In this document: positions 1 through 6,835 of the stretch, piece by piece
How positions within the stretch are numbered: position 1 is the first letter of the stretch
Layout of the letters: the number at the start of each line of letters is the position of its first letter
Assembly (NCBI GenBank): GCA_028692515.1
Contig: JAQUXG010000005.1
Span: forward strand, 1 to 16,416
Direction: 5' to 3'
Source of the DNA: Kiritimatiellales bacterium
Lineage (GTDB): Bacteria; Verrucomicrobiota; Kiritimatiellia; Kiritimatiellales; Tichowtungiaceae
DNA length: 16,416 bases
Position numbers and translations under genes: made by a program
Notes under the pieces: generated by a model
Seen by the model: the letters and a program-made list of their open reading frames with translations, nothing else
What the model was told of the DNA's origin: nothing
Database searches by the model: none

Positions 1-384
1 GCTACCGGCTTCCAGCCCGTGATGGTAGCGCGCGCCGAAACCGCAGATTTCCTCAACCACTTGCTGCTGCTGATTTACTTTAATGGGATAAACGCCGCGA
101 TAGACTCCGTTGTAATTATATTCGGCAATCGCTTTGGCAAAACTTTCGTGAAGCCGCTTGATGCGCGCATCGAGAATATCGCTGAGACGCACCAGCACCG
201 GCAGATCAAAGCCGCGCTCCTGAATGCCCTTCGCCACATCCATCAGACTGACGGATGCACCGCTGGGTCCGTCCGGATGAACCGCCACCTCGCCTTTTTC
301 CGAGATGCTGAAATAACCTGCCCCCCAGTTTTCGACGCCATAAAGCTCCGTAGACTGTGCTGCCGACCATTTTCCGTTTTCCAC
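1..384 (-). CDS. speA: Biosynthetic arginine decarboxylase, N-terminal part (runs off window)
   Basis: PLP-dependent decarboxylation of arginine to agmatine, the first step of the agmatine route to putrescine, in the cytoplasm. Read from a GTG at 384, the 128 visible codons give the SpeA N-terminus: YGVENWGAGYF (residues ~15-25), then LPVLVRLSDILDARI, EYNYNGVYRGVYPIKVNQQQ and VVEEICGFGARYHHGLEAGS at the window edge. The lysine in the YPIKVNQ motif is the PLP-binding residue of this family. The start is chosen because GGGAG (minus strand, 395-399) lies 10 nt upstream of the GTG and no in-frame ATG precedes the first conserved block. The rest of the gene, normally over 600 residues in this family, lies outside the window. 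It follows the kinase gene on the same strand after a 122-nt gap holding two copies of the window's palindromic repeat. Confidence 0.93.
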   Translation of the reverse strand, partial: MENGKWSAAQSTELYGVENWGAGYFSISEKGEVAVHPDGPSGASVSLMDVAKGIQERGFDLPVLVRLSDILDARIKRLHESFAKAIAEYNYNGVYRGVYPIKVNQQQQVVEEICGFGARYHHGLEAGS

Positions 385-394
385 CGTTTGACTT

Positions 395-399
395 CTCCC
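395..399 (-). promoter_or_regulatory. Ribosome binding site deciding the speA GTG start
   Basis: GGGAG on the minus strand ends 10 nt before a GTG that begins the conserved SpeA reading frame. It supports GTG rather than ATG initiation. Confidence 0.6.
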
Positions 400-455
400 G
401 TTGGTTAAAAAGTGGGCACGGTTTTACGTCCTGTGCCCCCCGTTGGAAAGCGCAA

Positions 456-474
456 TTTTCCAAACATTGGAAAA
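456..474. repeat. Palindromic repeat copy 1 (perfect arms, centre 465)
   Basis: TTCCAA-ACA-TTGGAA flanked by T and A runs. It lies between the kinase gene and speA, and its centre is 31 bp from the next copy. Confidence 0.85.
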
Positions 475-481
475 ATTATCC

Positions 482-510
482 CTGAATTTTCCAAGGATTG
501 GAAAACTCAG
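482..510 (-). terminator. Hairpin over the kinase stop codon, possible terminator
   Basis: The palindromic repeat at 487-505 is extended outward by CTGA/TCAG pairing with one G-U-type mismatch, giving about a 13-bp stem with a 3-nt loop. The kinase TGA stop (507-509) is inside the stem. No immediate U-tract follows on the minus strand; a T5 run comes about 10 nt later. Terminator function is therefore only possible. Confidence 0.35.
487..505. repeat. Palindromic repeat copy 2 (perfect arms, centre 496)
   Basis: TTCCAA-GGA-TTGGAA with T4/A4 flanks. Next to the kinase stop codon; it forms the core of the hairpin at 482-510. Confidence 0.85.
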
Positions 511-2411
511 GCGAGCACGCGGGCCAGCACTTCGGCAATTGCCTCTTTTTTTATCGGTTTGGTGATGTATTCATCCATCCCGGCGGAGATGCACTTTTCG
601 CGGTCGCCGGTCATGGCGTGGGCGGTCATGGCGACGATGGGAACTCCGGCGGCCGGGCCGGACAGTTTGCGGATTTCGCCAGCGGCCGTGTAGCCGTCCA
701 TCACCGGCATCTGACAGTCGAGCAGAACCACGTCAAAAGGCTCTGCCCGTTGCTTTTCCACAGCAAGCTGGCCGTTTTCGACCACCGTAACGTCCAGTCC
801 AAGACTGGATAGAATTTTACGGGCAACCAGCTGGTTGACCGCGTTGTCTTCGGCCAGCAGAACACGGGCGCTGAACGTTTTTGGCACAGCGGACGACGCT
901 GGCGCCACATCACACTCGCTCGAAATCGGCAATGTGATTACAAAATAGAACGTGGTTCCGGCTTCCGGCTCGCTATGCAACCCGATCCGCCCGCCCATCA
1001 TTTCGACCAGCTGCTTCGAGATCGAAAGACCCAGCCCGGTTCCCCCGAATTTACGGGTGGTCGAAAGATCGGCCTGCGTGAATTTTTCAAAAATCAACTG
1101 CTGCTGTTCCGGCAGAATGCCGACTCCGGTATCGCGAACACTGACGCGCAAGGTCACTTCCGTCGCCGACTGTCCGGTTGTTTTAATATCCACAAAAATC
1201 CCGCCCTGCCGGGTAAATTTAATGGCATTCCCCACGAGATTGGTCAGCACCTGCCGGATGCGAACTTCATCACCGACCAGACAGGACGGCACATCTGACG
1301 GGTAACGGAATTCCAGCTTCAGATTCTTGGAGAGCGCATCGGGCATGAAAATTTCATGTACGGTTTCAAAAACCCCCTGCAGATAGAACGGCCGTTTTTC
1401 CATTTCGAGCCGGCCGGCCTCGATTTTTGAAAAGTCAAGAATGTCATTTAATATGGTAAGCAGCGACTGTGCGGAATGCTGAATGGTCTCAGCCGCCCGT
1501 TTCTGTTCCGGAGCCAACTCGGTTTCCATCAGAATATCACTCATGCCAATTACACCGTTCATCGGTGTGCGCAGCTCATGGCTCATATTGGCTAGAAAAT
1601 CGCTCTTGGCGCGGTTGGCCACTTCAGCGGCCTCTTTGGCCTCCATCAGCGCGCGCGTGCGCTCTTCGACACGCTGCTCCAACCGGGATCTTGAACGGTC
1701 CAGATCTCCAATCAGCTTGTTCAGCGACTGCCGCATCGCATCCATCTGCTGCGCCAGCACACCGATTTCGTTCAACCGGCTGACCGGAACCTCCTCGCTC
1801 AGGTTCCCCTGTGAAATCTCCTCGGCTGCAGCGGAAAGCTCCTGAACCGGCATAAAGATCAGTCGGTGAGTCAAAAGAAAAGCGGCAATGGACAGACTGA
1901 CAACAACCAGAATCGTAATGACGATAATAACGATCACCTGCTGGCCCAGCTCATCCCACACATTCCGGTTGGACGCCACCAAGCGGACTTCCGCCTGCCG
2001 GCCGTCTTCAAGAGGAATCATCTTGGTGCCCTGCATATAGCGGCTTTCCGCTACCTGTTCGCGATGAACCACCCAGCCAAAACCCTGAACAACCTTATTG
2101 ATCTGCAACTCAGGTTTTTCAGGATCACCGAGCGTCACGCCGGCAAACACAATGTCACGGTCATTTAAAAGAGATTCGAGAAAATGGCTGATCGCCGCCT
2201 CATCCCGCTCCGCAACGGAATCTTCCAGAGCAATTTTCGTCAGCGAAAGCTTCTGCTCCATATTGCGCTGAATTTCATCTTCAACCGCAGTTTTCTGCTG
2301 GGCGATCAGCACCCCGGCGATCGTAAACAGCACAACGCTCACCACAATGGTCAGCACCGCCGGAAACACAAAGGACAGGCTCCGGAAAAAAGATGTCATG
2401 CGCAATTTCAT
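507..2411 (-). CDS. Hybrid sensor histidine kinase with C-terminal receiver domain
   Basis: Inner-membrane two-component sensor that autophosphorylates on histidine and passes phosphate to its own receiver. In a 634-residue reading: membrane segment ~14-38, extracytoplasmic sensor region ~40-157 (no family recognised), second membrane segment ~158-184, HAMP ~185-238, coiled coil ~240-272, HisKA with His278 in [16 protein letters not shown], HATPase with the N box around Asn395, G1 DTGVG at 427-431 and G2 GGTGLGL at 456-462, then a REC domain ~517-634 with acidic pair 521-522, phosphoacceptor Asp565 in [11 protein letters not shown], Thr596 and Lys618. No HPt domain or separate response regulator is visible nearby, so output and signal are unknown. 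Start is uncertain: ATG 2411 is chosen, ATG 2399 would also keep the first membrane segment, and an upstream TTG at 2453 is less likely. None has a good Shine-Dalgarno. The gene is divergent from purM. Confidence 0.93.
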   Translation of the reverse strand: MKLRMTSFFRSLSFVFPAVLTIVVSVVLFTIAGVLIAQQKTAVEDEIQRNMEQKLSLTKIALEDSVAERDEAAISHFLESLLNDRDIVFAGVTLGDPEKPELQINKVVQGFGWVVHREQVAESRYMQGTKMIPLEDGRQAEVRLVASNRNVWDELGQQVIVIIVITILVVVSLSIAAFLLTHRLIFMPVQELSAAAEEISQGNLSEEVPVSRLNEIGVLAQQMDAMRQSLNKLIGDLDRSRSRLEQRVEERTRALMEAKEAAEVANRAKSDFLANMSHELRTPMNGVIGMSDILMETELAPEQKRAAETIQHSAQSLLTILNDILDFSKIEAGRLEMEKRPFYLQGVFETVHEIFMPDALSKNLKLEFRYPSDVPSCLVGDEVRIRQVLTNLVGNAIKFTRQGGIFVDIKTTGQSATEVTLRVSVRDTGVGILPEQQQLIFEKFTQADLSTTRKFGGTGLGLSISKQLVEMMGGRIGLHSEPEAGTTFYFVITLPISSECDVAPASSAVPKTFSARVLLAEDNAVNQLVARKILSSLGLDVTVVENGQLAVEKQRAEPFDVVLLDCQMPVMDGYTAAGEIRKLSGPAAGVPIVAMTAHAMTGDREKCISAGMDEYITKPIKKEAIAEVLARVLA

Positions 2412-2473
2412 ACTTCGTGGGCAGAGAATAGCCATCCGGTGTCTAAAAAACAACTGACTTGCCCCTTTTTCTA

Positions 2474-2501
2474 TTGTCCGCCGCCCTCACCGTGCTACAT
2501 T
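2474..2501 (+). promoter_or_regulatory. Candidate sigma70-type promoter for purM
   Basis: TTGTCC (2474-2479), 16-nt spacer, TACATT (2496-2501). This places the transcript start near 2508, shortly before GGAG at 2518-2521 and the purM ATG at 2529. Each hexamer matches consensus at four of six positions, so this is a fair rather than strong match. Confidence 0.4.
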
Positions 2502-2528
2502 GTGCGCCTTTCAAAACGGAGATCCCAT

Positions 2529-3560
2529 ATGGCAGCAAAAAAAAGCGCATACGCACAGGCAGGCGTCGATATCGACGTCATGATGAACTCTCTTCAGAAC
2601 ATTAAAAAAGACGTCAAATCCACCGCCACCCAAGGCGTCGTCAGCGAGATCGGCTCCTTCGGCGGCCTCTTCCGCTCCCCCGGCAAAGACTTCCTGCTCG
2701 TCGCCAGTGCCGACGGCGTCGGCACCAAGCTCAAAGTCGCTCACATGGCGAAAAAGCACAAAACCGTCGGACAGGACCTCGTCAACCACTGCGTCAACGA
2801 CATCCTCGTGCAGGGTGCCACCCCGCTCTTCTTCCTCGACTATCTCGGCACCGCTGCCCTCTCCGGAAAAATCTTCGAAGACGTCATCTCCGGCTTCTGC
2901 AAAGCCTGCCGCGAAAACGGCTGCGCGCTGCTCGGCGGCGAAACCGCTGAAATGCCCGGCCTCTACCCGCCCGGCGAATACGACCTCGTCGGAACCATCA
3001 TCGGACAGGTCGAAAAGAAAAAAGTCATCACCGGAAAAACCATCCGCAAAGGCGACGTCATCCTCGGCCTGCCCTCCAGCGGACTCCAAACCAACGGCTA
3101 CTCGCTCGCCCGCAAAGTCATCTTCGAAAAAGCCGGAAAAAAACTGAGCGACCTCGTCCCCGGCACCAAACTCACCTTCGAAAAAGCCCTGCTCGCCGTC
3201 CACCAGAGCTACCTCAACCCCGTCGTCGCTCTCATGAAAAAAGTACAGGTACACGGTATGGCGCACATCACCGGCGGCGGACTCGTCGACAACGTCCCGC
3301 GCGTTCTGCCAAAAACCGTTGATGCCGTCTTCGACCGCTCGACCTGGAAAACGCCCGCCATTTACCAGTTTATCGAAAAAGAAGGCGACATCGACCACGA
3401 AGAAATGTACCGCGTCTTCAACATGGGCATCGGCATGGTCGTCATCGTCCGCGCCGCCGACGCCGAAAAAGCCATCGCCACGCTCAAAGCCGCCAAACAG
3501 AAAGCCATCGTCGTCGGCCGCATTGAAAAAGGCACAGGTAAATCGGTTTTGATTAATTAA
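2529..3560 (+). CDS. purM: Phosphoribosylformylglycinamidine cyclo-ligase (AIR synthetase)
   Basis: Converts formylglycinamidine ribonucleotide plus ATP to aminoimidazole ribonucleotide, step five of de novo purine synthesis, in the cytoplasm. The 343-residue product matches the usual PurM length and carries the family blocks in order: FGGLFR (44-49), ADGVGTKLKVAH (61-72), DLVNHCVNDILVQGATPLFF (83-102), LLGGETAEMPG (134-144), YDLVGTIIG (151-159), GLQTNGYSLARKV (185-197), AHITGGGLVDNVPRVLP (245-261) and MYRVFNMGIGM (293-303). The start is the ATG with GGAG 7 nt upstream; an in-frame extension back to 2184 overlaps the kinase gene and has no PurM homology. Codons end in C very often (GTC, CTC, ACC, ATC), more than in the neighbouring genes. 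Monocistronic: a strong terminator follows about 20 nt downstream. Confidence 0.97.
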   Translation: MAAKKSAYAQAGVDIDVMMNSLQNIKKDVKSTATQGVVSEIGSFGGLFRSPGKDFLLVASADGVGTKLKVAHMAKKHKTVGQDLVNHCVNDILVQGATPLFFLDYLGTAALSGKIFEDVISGFCKACRENGCALLGGETAEMPGLYPPGEYDLVGTIIGQVEKKKVITGKTIRKGDVILGLPSSGLQTNGYSLARKVIFEKAGKKLSDLVPGTKLTFEKALLAVHQSYLNPVVALMKKVQVHGMAHITGGGLVDNVPRVLPKTVDAVFDRSTWKTPAIYQFIEKEGDIDHEEMYRVFNMGIGMVVIVRAADAEKAIATLKAAKQKAIVVGRIEKGTGKSVLIN

Positions 3561-3580
3561 TCAGACCTTCCGGCCACCAA

Positions 3581-3621
3581 AAGCCCCGTTTTTCCAACCT
3601 TTGGAAAACGGGGCTTCTTTT
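3581..3621 (+). terminator. Rho-independent terminator of purM built around the palindromic repeat
   Basis: Arms AAGCCCCGTTTTTCCAA (3581-3597) and TTGGAAAACGGGGCTT (3601-3616) pair with one bulged T, around loop CCT, followed by a T-rich tail to 3622. The top of the stem is exactly the dispersed palindrome. Confidence 0.85.
3590..3608. repeat. Palindromic repeat copy 3 (perfect arms, centre 3599)
   Basis: TTCCAA-CCT-TTGGAA. It forms the upper stem of the purM terminator. Confidence 0.85.
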
Positions 3622-3622
3622 T

Positions 3623-3740
3623 GAGGCTGCCAGCCTCTGGCCAGCGGCAGGATGCCGCTTCCACACTGCGGCTCCGTCGGAGACGTCGCCCTACCCGAAA
3701 ATCACATCCCACTTAGGCAGGGCGAACTCTCCGAGTAAGC
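3623..3740. repeat. Cluster of inverted repeats after purM
   Basis: Gene-free. Hairpin 3623-3637 (GAGGCT/AGCCTC), palindrome CTGGCCAG 3637-3644, hairpin 3643-3659 (AGCGGCA/TGCCGCT), then a longer imperfect inverted repeat: 3671-3692 against 3719-3740, matching at 16 of 22 positions in the pattern GCT..TCGGAGA..CGCCCT, with a 26-nt spacer. It resembles a non-coding dispersed repeat or a decayed miniature element. No transposase or target duplication is visible. Confidence 0.55.
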
Positions 3741-3771
3741 CGAATTGACGATTAACCGCCCGCCACATAAA

Positions 3772-3813
3772 CTCCAACCCGAAGTTACGGCCGTCGTTCA
3801 TTAAATGTTGGAT
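3772..3813. other. Possible attC-like site, left of the small AT-rich gene
   Basis: CTCCAAC (3772-3778) and GTTGGAT (3807-3813) form a six-base pair (TCCAAC/GTTGGA). GTTGGAT fits the integron core GTTRRRY; the left box misses RYYYAAC at its first base. Inside are GAA/TTC and the palindrome ACGGCCGT. At 42 nt it is shorter than known attC sites (about 57 nt and up), so the call is tentative. Confidence 0.25.
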
Positions 3814-3825
3814 ATGGATAAATAA

Positions 3826-4155
3826 ATGAAAGCCACAGAATACTCTTATGCTTTTGAAGCTTCATCGAATGTAATTGCCGAAGCAATTGATGCCATTGTT
3901 TTAAAAGACAACAAGATAACCTGTAGCTGGTCTGGTAACAGAAAGAAAGTGGCAATCCTAATTGATCGTTCTGTTTGGTACATGAAGAATTTTAGAGGCA
4001 AATCCGTCGTGCTTGAATTAGGAGAGAACGGAGTAGTCGATGGCGAATGTGCAGATGTATCTCTTTTCTCGATATCACGGCAGTCTGACATCGATACACT
4101 TCATAACTTGTTTAACAGCATCCGAGATAATTTAAATGAAACCCAACGGGCTTGA
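3826..4155 (+). CDS. Small protein of unknown function, possible gene cassette
   Basis: 109 residues, about 12 kDa, soluble: no signal peptide, membrane segment or recognised motif. The sequence alternates predicted beta-type stretches (KKVAILIDRSVWYM, KSVVLELGENGVV) and ends in a likely helix (DIDTLHNLFNSIRDNLNETQRA). I do not recognise the family. Its composition is about 40% G+C by eye and rich in AAT, TTA and GAA codons, unlike its GC-richer neighbours, which suggests acquisition. The start has GGA 7 nt upstream. The ATG follows 12 nt after a GTTGGAT box and the stop falls just inside an ACCCAAC-led hairpin, the arrangement seen in integron cassettes. It converges on rnc with a 44-nt gap. 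It may be a real gene or a relic. Confidence 0.6.
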   Translation: MKATEYSYAFEASSNVIAEAIDAIVLKDNKITCSWSGNRKKVAILIDRSVWYMKNFRGKSVVLELGENGVVDGECADVSLFSISRQSDIDTLHNLFNSIRDNLNETQRA

Positions 4156-4182
4156 GCCTTACGGCTGACGCCGACGTTCATC
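4141..4182. other. Possible attC-like site, right of the small AT-rich gene
   Basis: ACCCAAC (4141-4147) fits RYYYAAC. Symmetric blocks follow, AAC / GGC / AGCC-TTAC-GGCT / GCC / GTT, ending at GTT 4176-4178, for 42 nt in total. The gene's TGA (4153-4155) lies inside. The right box GTTCATC does not fit GTTRRRY, so it is degenerate or not a true site. Confidence 0.25.
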
Positions 4183-4199
4183 AGTAAACGTTCGCCGCA

Positions 4200-4889
4200 T
4201 TACTTCCCGGCGGAGGGAATGAGACAGAGGACGGCCTGAGTGGCGGCGGATTTTTCGGCTTCGCGTCGGCTGGAGCCTTCTCCGCGATAGGCGTAGGTTG
4301 AGACGGTGACTTCGACCAGATAATGACGGGCGTGATCCGGCCCGCTCTCTTCCAGCACTGTGTAATCCGGAACCCCAAAGCCTTTTTTCTGGGCATATTC
4401 CTGAAGCATCCCTTTCGGGTTTTCAAGCGTCGGCTCGGCTTTTTCCAAACATTGGAAAATATTGCGCTCAAAAAATTTCCGAGCGGCTTTGAGTCCGCCG
4501 TCCAGCCAGACCGCGCCAAGCAGCGCCTCAAGCGCGTCTTCGAGATTTGAATCGCGATCCGCGCCGCCGCTGGCGGCCTCGCCTTTGCCGAGCCGCAGGT
4601 GTTCGCCCAGTCCGAGTTCACGTGCCGCAGAGGTCAGCGCCGTGCCCGAGGTGATGGAGCTTTTCAGTCGGGTCAACTCGCCTTCGTTGGCCTGCTGATT
4701 TTTTTCGGTCAGCACGTCGGCGGCCAGCAGGCCGAGCACCGCGTCGCCAAGAAACTCGAGCCGCTGGTTGTCCAGCTCTGTCGCTGCGTTTTCGTAGCGG
4801 AACGACGGATGCGTCAGCGCGTTTTCCAGCAACGCCTTGTCTCGAAAGCGATACTGGATCCGTTTTTCCAGACTCTGGAACTTTTTCAT
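4200..4889 (-). CDS. rnc: Ribonuclease III
   Basis: Mg-dependent endonuclease that cleaves double-stranded RNA in rRNA precursors and regulatory duplexes. 229 residues, the usual length. Nuclease domain ~1-145 with signature NQRLEFLGDAVLG (41-53); catalytic acids Glu45, Asp49, Asp118 and Glu121 (in LEDALEALLGA). Linker ~145-156, then a dsRNA-binding domain ~157-222 (NPKGMLQEYAQKKG, then GEGSSRREAEKSAA). Start ATG 4889 aligns with normal RNase III N-termini; a longer reading to 4976 adds residues with no homology. Two copies of the palindromic repeat lie in the gene: FQSLEK at residues 4-9 (variant arms) and FQCLEK at 145-150, the latter in the flexible linker. The leader holds a third, imperfect copy. 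It lies divergent from the lipoprotein gene. Confidence 0.96.
   Translation of the reverse strand: MKKFQSLEKRIQYRFRDKALLENALTHPSFRYENAATELDNQRLEFLGDAVLGLLAADVLTEKNQQANEGELTRLKSSITSGTALTSAARELGLGEHLRLGKGEAASGGADRDSNLEDALEALLGAVWLDGGLKAARKFFERNIFQCLEKAEPTLENPKGMLQEYAQKKGFGVPDYTVLEESGPDHARHYLVEVTVSTYAYRGEGSSRREAEKSAATQAVLCLIPSAGK
4441..4459. repeat. Palindromic repeat copy 4 (perfect arms, inside rnc, centre 4450)
   Basis: TTCCAA-ACA-TTGGAA, read on the rnc strand as Phe-Gln-Cys-Leu-Glu in the linker between the two RNase III domains. Confidence 0.85.
4864..4882. repeat. Palindromic repeat copy 5 (variant with compensating arms, centre 4873)
   Basis: TTCCAG-ACT-CTGGAA: both arms changed, so pairing is kept. 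It encodes Phe-Gln-Ser-Leu-Glu near the rnc start. Other RNase III proteins have a helix of the same length here, so this copy could be native protein sequence. Confidence 0.5.
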
Positions 4890-4895
4890 TAAAGG

Positions 4896-4914
4896 ATTTC
4901 CAAACATTTGAAAA
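4896..4914. repeat. Palindromic repeat copy 6 (one arm imperfect, rnc leader, centre 4905)
   Basis: TTCCAA-ACA-TTTGAA. It lies just upstream of the rnc ATG and contributes the GGA that is the only Shine-Dalgarno-like motif there. Its centre is 32 bp from copy 5. Confidence 0.6.
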
Positions 4915-4964
4915 GTGAACCAGAATTTTGGAACAAAGGAAACTGCAACGCGGGATTTTATGAA

Positions 4965-4993
4965 TTTACAGAGCAACGGTAAAAGTTTATGAA
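4965..4993 (+). promoter_or_regulatory. Candidate promoter for the SHOCT lipoprotein gene
   Basis: TTTACA (4965-4970), 17-nt spacer, TATGAA (4988-4993), placing the start near 5000. The hexamers match consensus at five and four of six positions. Confidence 0.4.
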
Positions 4994-5020
4994 TCAGACC
5001 GTTAGCGAAAGGAAGTGTTC

Positions 5021-5779
5021 ATGAAAAAGCTGTGTTTTACCCTGACCCTGATCGTACTGGCCGCCGTGATCAGCGGATGTACCCATCCGATGACCGTCAC
5101 TAATCTTAACAACTATCACAACAAGACCATCGTTCAGCTCGATGAACGTCTGCGCATCGGCGTCCGCGCCAACGCCGCCGACCTCAACGGCCACCGCTTT
5201 ATTCACGCCGTCGGCCGCGATCTGCTCAAATACAATGCGCAGTGCACCACCGCCGTGGATGACAACGAATTTATCGACGTGATCGCCAACATTTCGCTGG
5301 TCTCCAAGCAGCGCGGATCGGGATGGAACTTCTGGTGCGACTTCCCCGGCTTCCTGATCTGGTTCCCGGCTTGGCACGGCTACAACTACGACTTCATGTA
5401 TGACATCGACGTGACGCTCAATGATGCCAAAACCGGCAAGCTGATCAACAGCATGTTTATTCCGGTTCGCCTTGATATCAAACATGCCGACATCAGCCGC
5501 ACCTGGGTGGATGGCGTGGCGTGGCCGACTCTCGGGGTGAGCGCCCTGTTCGGTGGTCTGCACAACATGATGTATGATCCAACCGTCACGCCGATCGTCG
5601 CGCAGGAAGTTGATCCGGTTCTGGCCGACTACGTCGCCCAGCAGATTGCCCTCAATCTGCACTACTACAAATCGGCACCGCAGGACCGTCTGGAAAAACT
5701 CAAAATGCTTCTGGATGAAAAACTCATCACGCCCGAAGAGTATGAGATGAAGCGCAAAGCCGTCGTTGAAGACCTCTAA
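5021..5779 (+). CDS. Lipoprotein with C-terminal SHOCT domain
   Basis: 252 residues. Signal peptide MKKLCFTLTLIVLAAVISGC with lipobox ISGC; Cys20 should be the lipidated residue, anchoring the protein in the inner or outer membrane. The body has an aromatic-rich stretch at ~102-124 (GWNFWCDFPGFLIWFPAWHG) followed by YDIDVTLNDAKTGKLINS, a beta-type segment. Residues 221-251 (DRLEKLKMLLDEKLITPEEY and on) match the SHOCT short C-terminal domain, usually a helical oligomerisation or interaction module. Start ATG 5021 is preferred over GTG 5015 because AAGGAAG sits 5 nt upstream. It is monocistronic, ended by a strong terminator. The specific function is unknown. Confidence 0.85.
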   Translation: MKKLCFTLTLIVLAAVISGCTHPMTVTNLNNYHNKTIVQLDERLRIGVRANAADLNGHRFIHAVGRDLLKYNAQCTTAVDDNEFIDVIANISLVSKQRGSGWNFWCDFPGFLIWFPAWHGYNYDFMYDIDVTLNDAKTGKLINSMFIPVRLDIKHADISRTWVDGVAWPTLGVSALFGGLHNMMYDPTVTPIVAQEVDPVLADYVAQQIALNLHYYKSAPQDRLEKLKMLLDEKLITPEEYEMKRKAVVEDL

Positions 5780-5796
5780 ATTCTCTTGGCATCACA

Positions 5797-5831
5797 CAAA
5801 AAGCGCTCCGATCTTCGGGGCGCTTTTTTTT
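5797..5831 (+). terminator. Rho-independent terminator of the lipoprotein gene
   Basis: AAAAGCGCTCCGA (5799-5811) pairs with TCGGGGCGCTTTT (5815-5827), with one T-G wobble and loop TCT, followed by eight T in all (5824-5831). Confidence 0.9.
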
Positions 5832-5863
5832 GACCTCTGGAATTCCTCACCCATTACCCTCCT

Positions 5864-5899
5864 GTTTTACAATATGCGCATATGCGCATATTGTAAAAC
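5864..5899. repeat. Perfect 36-bp palindrome beside the xer gene
   Basis: Half-site GTTTTACAATATGCGCAT is followed directly by its exact reverse complement, with no loop. It lies 38 bp beyond the recombinase stop codon, between convergent genes. No U-tract follows on either strand. Confidence 0.9.
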
Positions 5900-5937
5900 C
5901 GCATCATCACGAGGCTTCGAAATAAAACCGAAATGAA

Positions 5938-6825
5938 TCAGGCGCGGGGATGAAACTGGCGATGGACGCCTTTGAGACGGTCGGGGTCGACGTGCGTATA
6001 TATCTGGGTTGTAGCAATGTCGGCATGGCCAAGCATTTCCTGAATGATGCGCAGCGGCGCGCCGTTGGCCAGCAGGTGGCTGGCGAAGGAATGGCGAAGT
6101 GTGTGCGGATAGATCGTTTTGGTAATCCCGGCCGCGCGAGCGCATTTTTTGATCATGTCCCAGATGGTTTTGCGCGACATGGGCTGATGGCGGTTGCTTA
6201 GAAAAACCGTCTGTTCCTGCGGGCCGGGCGAGAACTGCGGACGCACGGTCTGAATATACTGTTTCACCCGCTCAATCGCATCTTTGCCAACCGGCACGAC
6301 GCGCTCTTTGCGCCCTTTGCCGATGCACCGCAAAAAATGTTCATCAAAATGCAGATCACTGAGCTGCAGATGGGTCAGCTCAGAAACGCGCAGGCCGGAA
6401 GCATAGAATAGTTCAATGACCGCGCGGTTGCGGATGCCAAGCGGCGTTTTGAGATCCGGCGCGGCGAGCAGACGATCAATCTCTTTTGGCGTCAGTACGC
6501 TCGGAAGCATCTTCCAGACTTTGGGTGATTCCATCGTCTCGGCGACGTTGATGCTGAGAAGCCCTTCCTGCGCGAGATAGCGAAAGAAAACTTTAAGCGA
6601 AACGAGGTGGCGCGATAGCGAGTTGGACGCCAGGCCGCGCGCCTTTTCCGCCATCAGGTGTTCAAGAATCTGTTTGCGTGTAACCGCATTGATGGAGCGA
6701 ACGCCCTGCTCCGTCAGCCAGTCGAGAAAACGCCCGATGTCGTCGGCATAGGCTGCGCGTGTGTTCGGGCTCAATCCCAGCTCAAGGGAAATGTAGTCCA
6801 AAAATTGTTCGAGAAGTGCCCTCAT
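5938..6825 (-). CDS. xerD: Site-specific tyrosine recombinase XerD/XerC-like
   Basis: Tyrosine recombinase that resolves chromosome dimers by strand exchange at dif-type sites. 295 residues, close to E. coli XerD. N-terminal SAM-like DNA-binding domain ~1-85 (LSPNTRAAYADDIGRF, then NSLSRHLVSLKVFFRYL); catalytic domain ~108-295 with all expected residues: Arg146 (ASGLRVSEL), Lys170 (GKGRKERVVP), His241 and Arg244 (HTLRHSFASHLL), His267 (LGHADI) and nucleophile Tyr276 (TTQIYTHVD). XerD is preferred over XerC on the LSPNTRAAY and SPKVWKMLP-type segments, but the two cannot be separated firmly here. The ATG has no Shine-Dalgarno: its leader ends in pyrimidine-rich TTTTTCCTCC. The perfect palindrome at 5864-5899 is immediately downstream. 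Confidence 0.94.
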   Translation of the reverse strand: MRALLEQFLDYISLELGLSPNTRAAYADDIGRFLDWLTEQGVRSINAVTRKQILEHLMAEKARGLASNSLSRHLVSLKVFFRYLAQEGLLSINVAETMESPKVWKMLPSVLTPKEIDRLLAAPDLKTPLGIRNRAVIELFYASGLRVSELTHLQLSDLHFDEHFLRCIGKGRKERVVPVGKDAIERVKQYIQTVRPQFSPGPQEQTVFLSNRHQPMSRKTIWDMIKKCARAAGITKTIYPHTLRHSFASHLLANGAPLRIIQEMLGHADIATTQIYTHVDPDRLKGVHRQFHPRA

Positions 6826-6835
6826 GGAGGAAAAA

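Noticed and set aside
19-463. Open frames over the speA region on both strands
   Set aside because: They are in the wrong frames; the GTG-initiated minus-strand frame gives unmistakable SpeA sequence.
2412-2453. Kinase start at TTG 2453
   Set aside because: It is a rare start codon with no ribosome site, and the extra residues do not resemble a signal anchor; ATG 2411 or 2399 suffices for the first membrane helix.
2184-2528. In-frame N-terminal extension of purM
   Set aside because: It overlaps the kinase coding region, is low-complexity, and the ATG at 2529 has a proper ribosome site and the normal PurM N-terminus.
2511-3398. Long antisense open frame (295 residues) over purM
   Set aside because: Its composition (Gly, Asp, Glu, Val, Phe-rich) is the mirror of purM's C-ending codons; no recognisable domain, and purM itself is certain.
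5864-5899. Palindrome as an ordinary rho-independent terminator
   Set aside because: The stem is AT-rich in its outer half, has no loop and no U-tract on either strand; the lipoprotein gene already has its own terminator.
5864-5899. Palindrome as a canonical dif site
   Set aside because: The 11-6-11 arm layout and AT-rich inner ends of dif are missing; only a short TGCGCATA block is shared.
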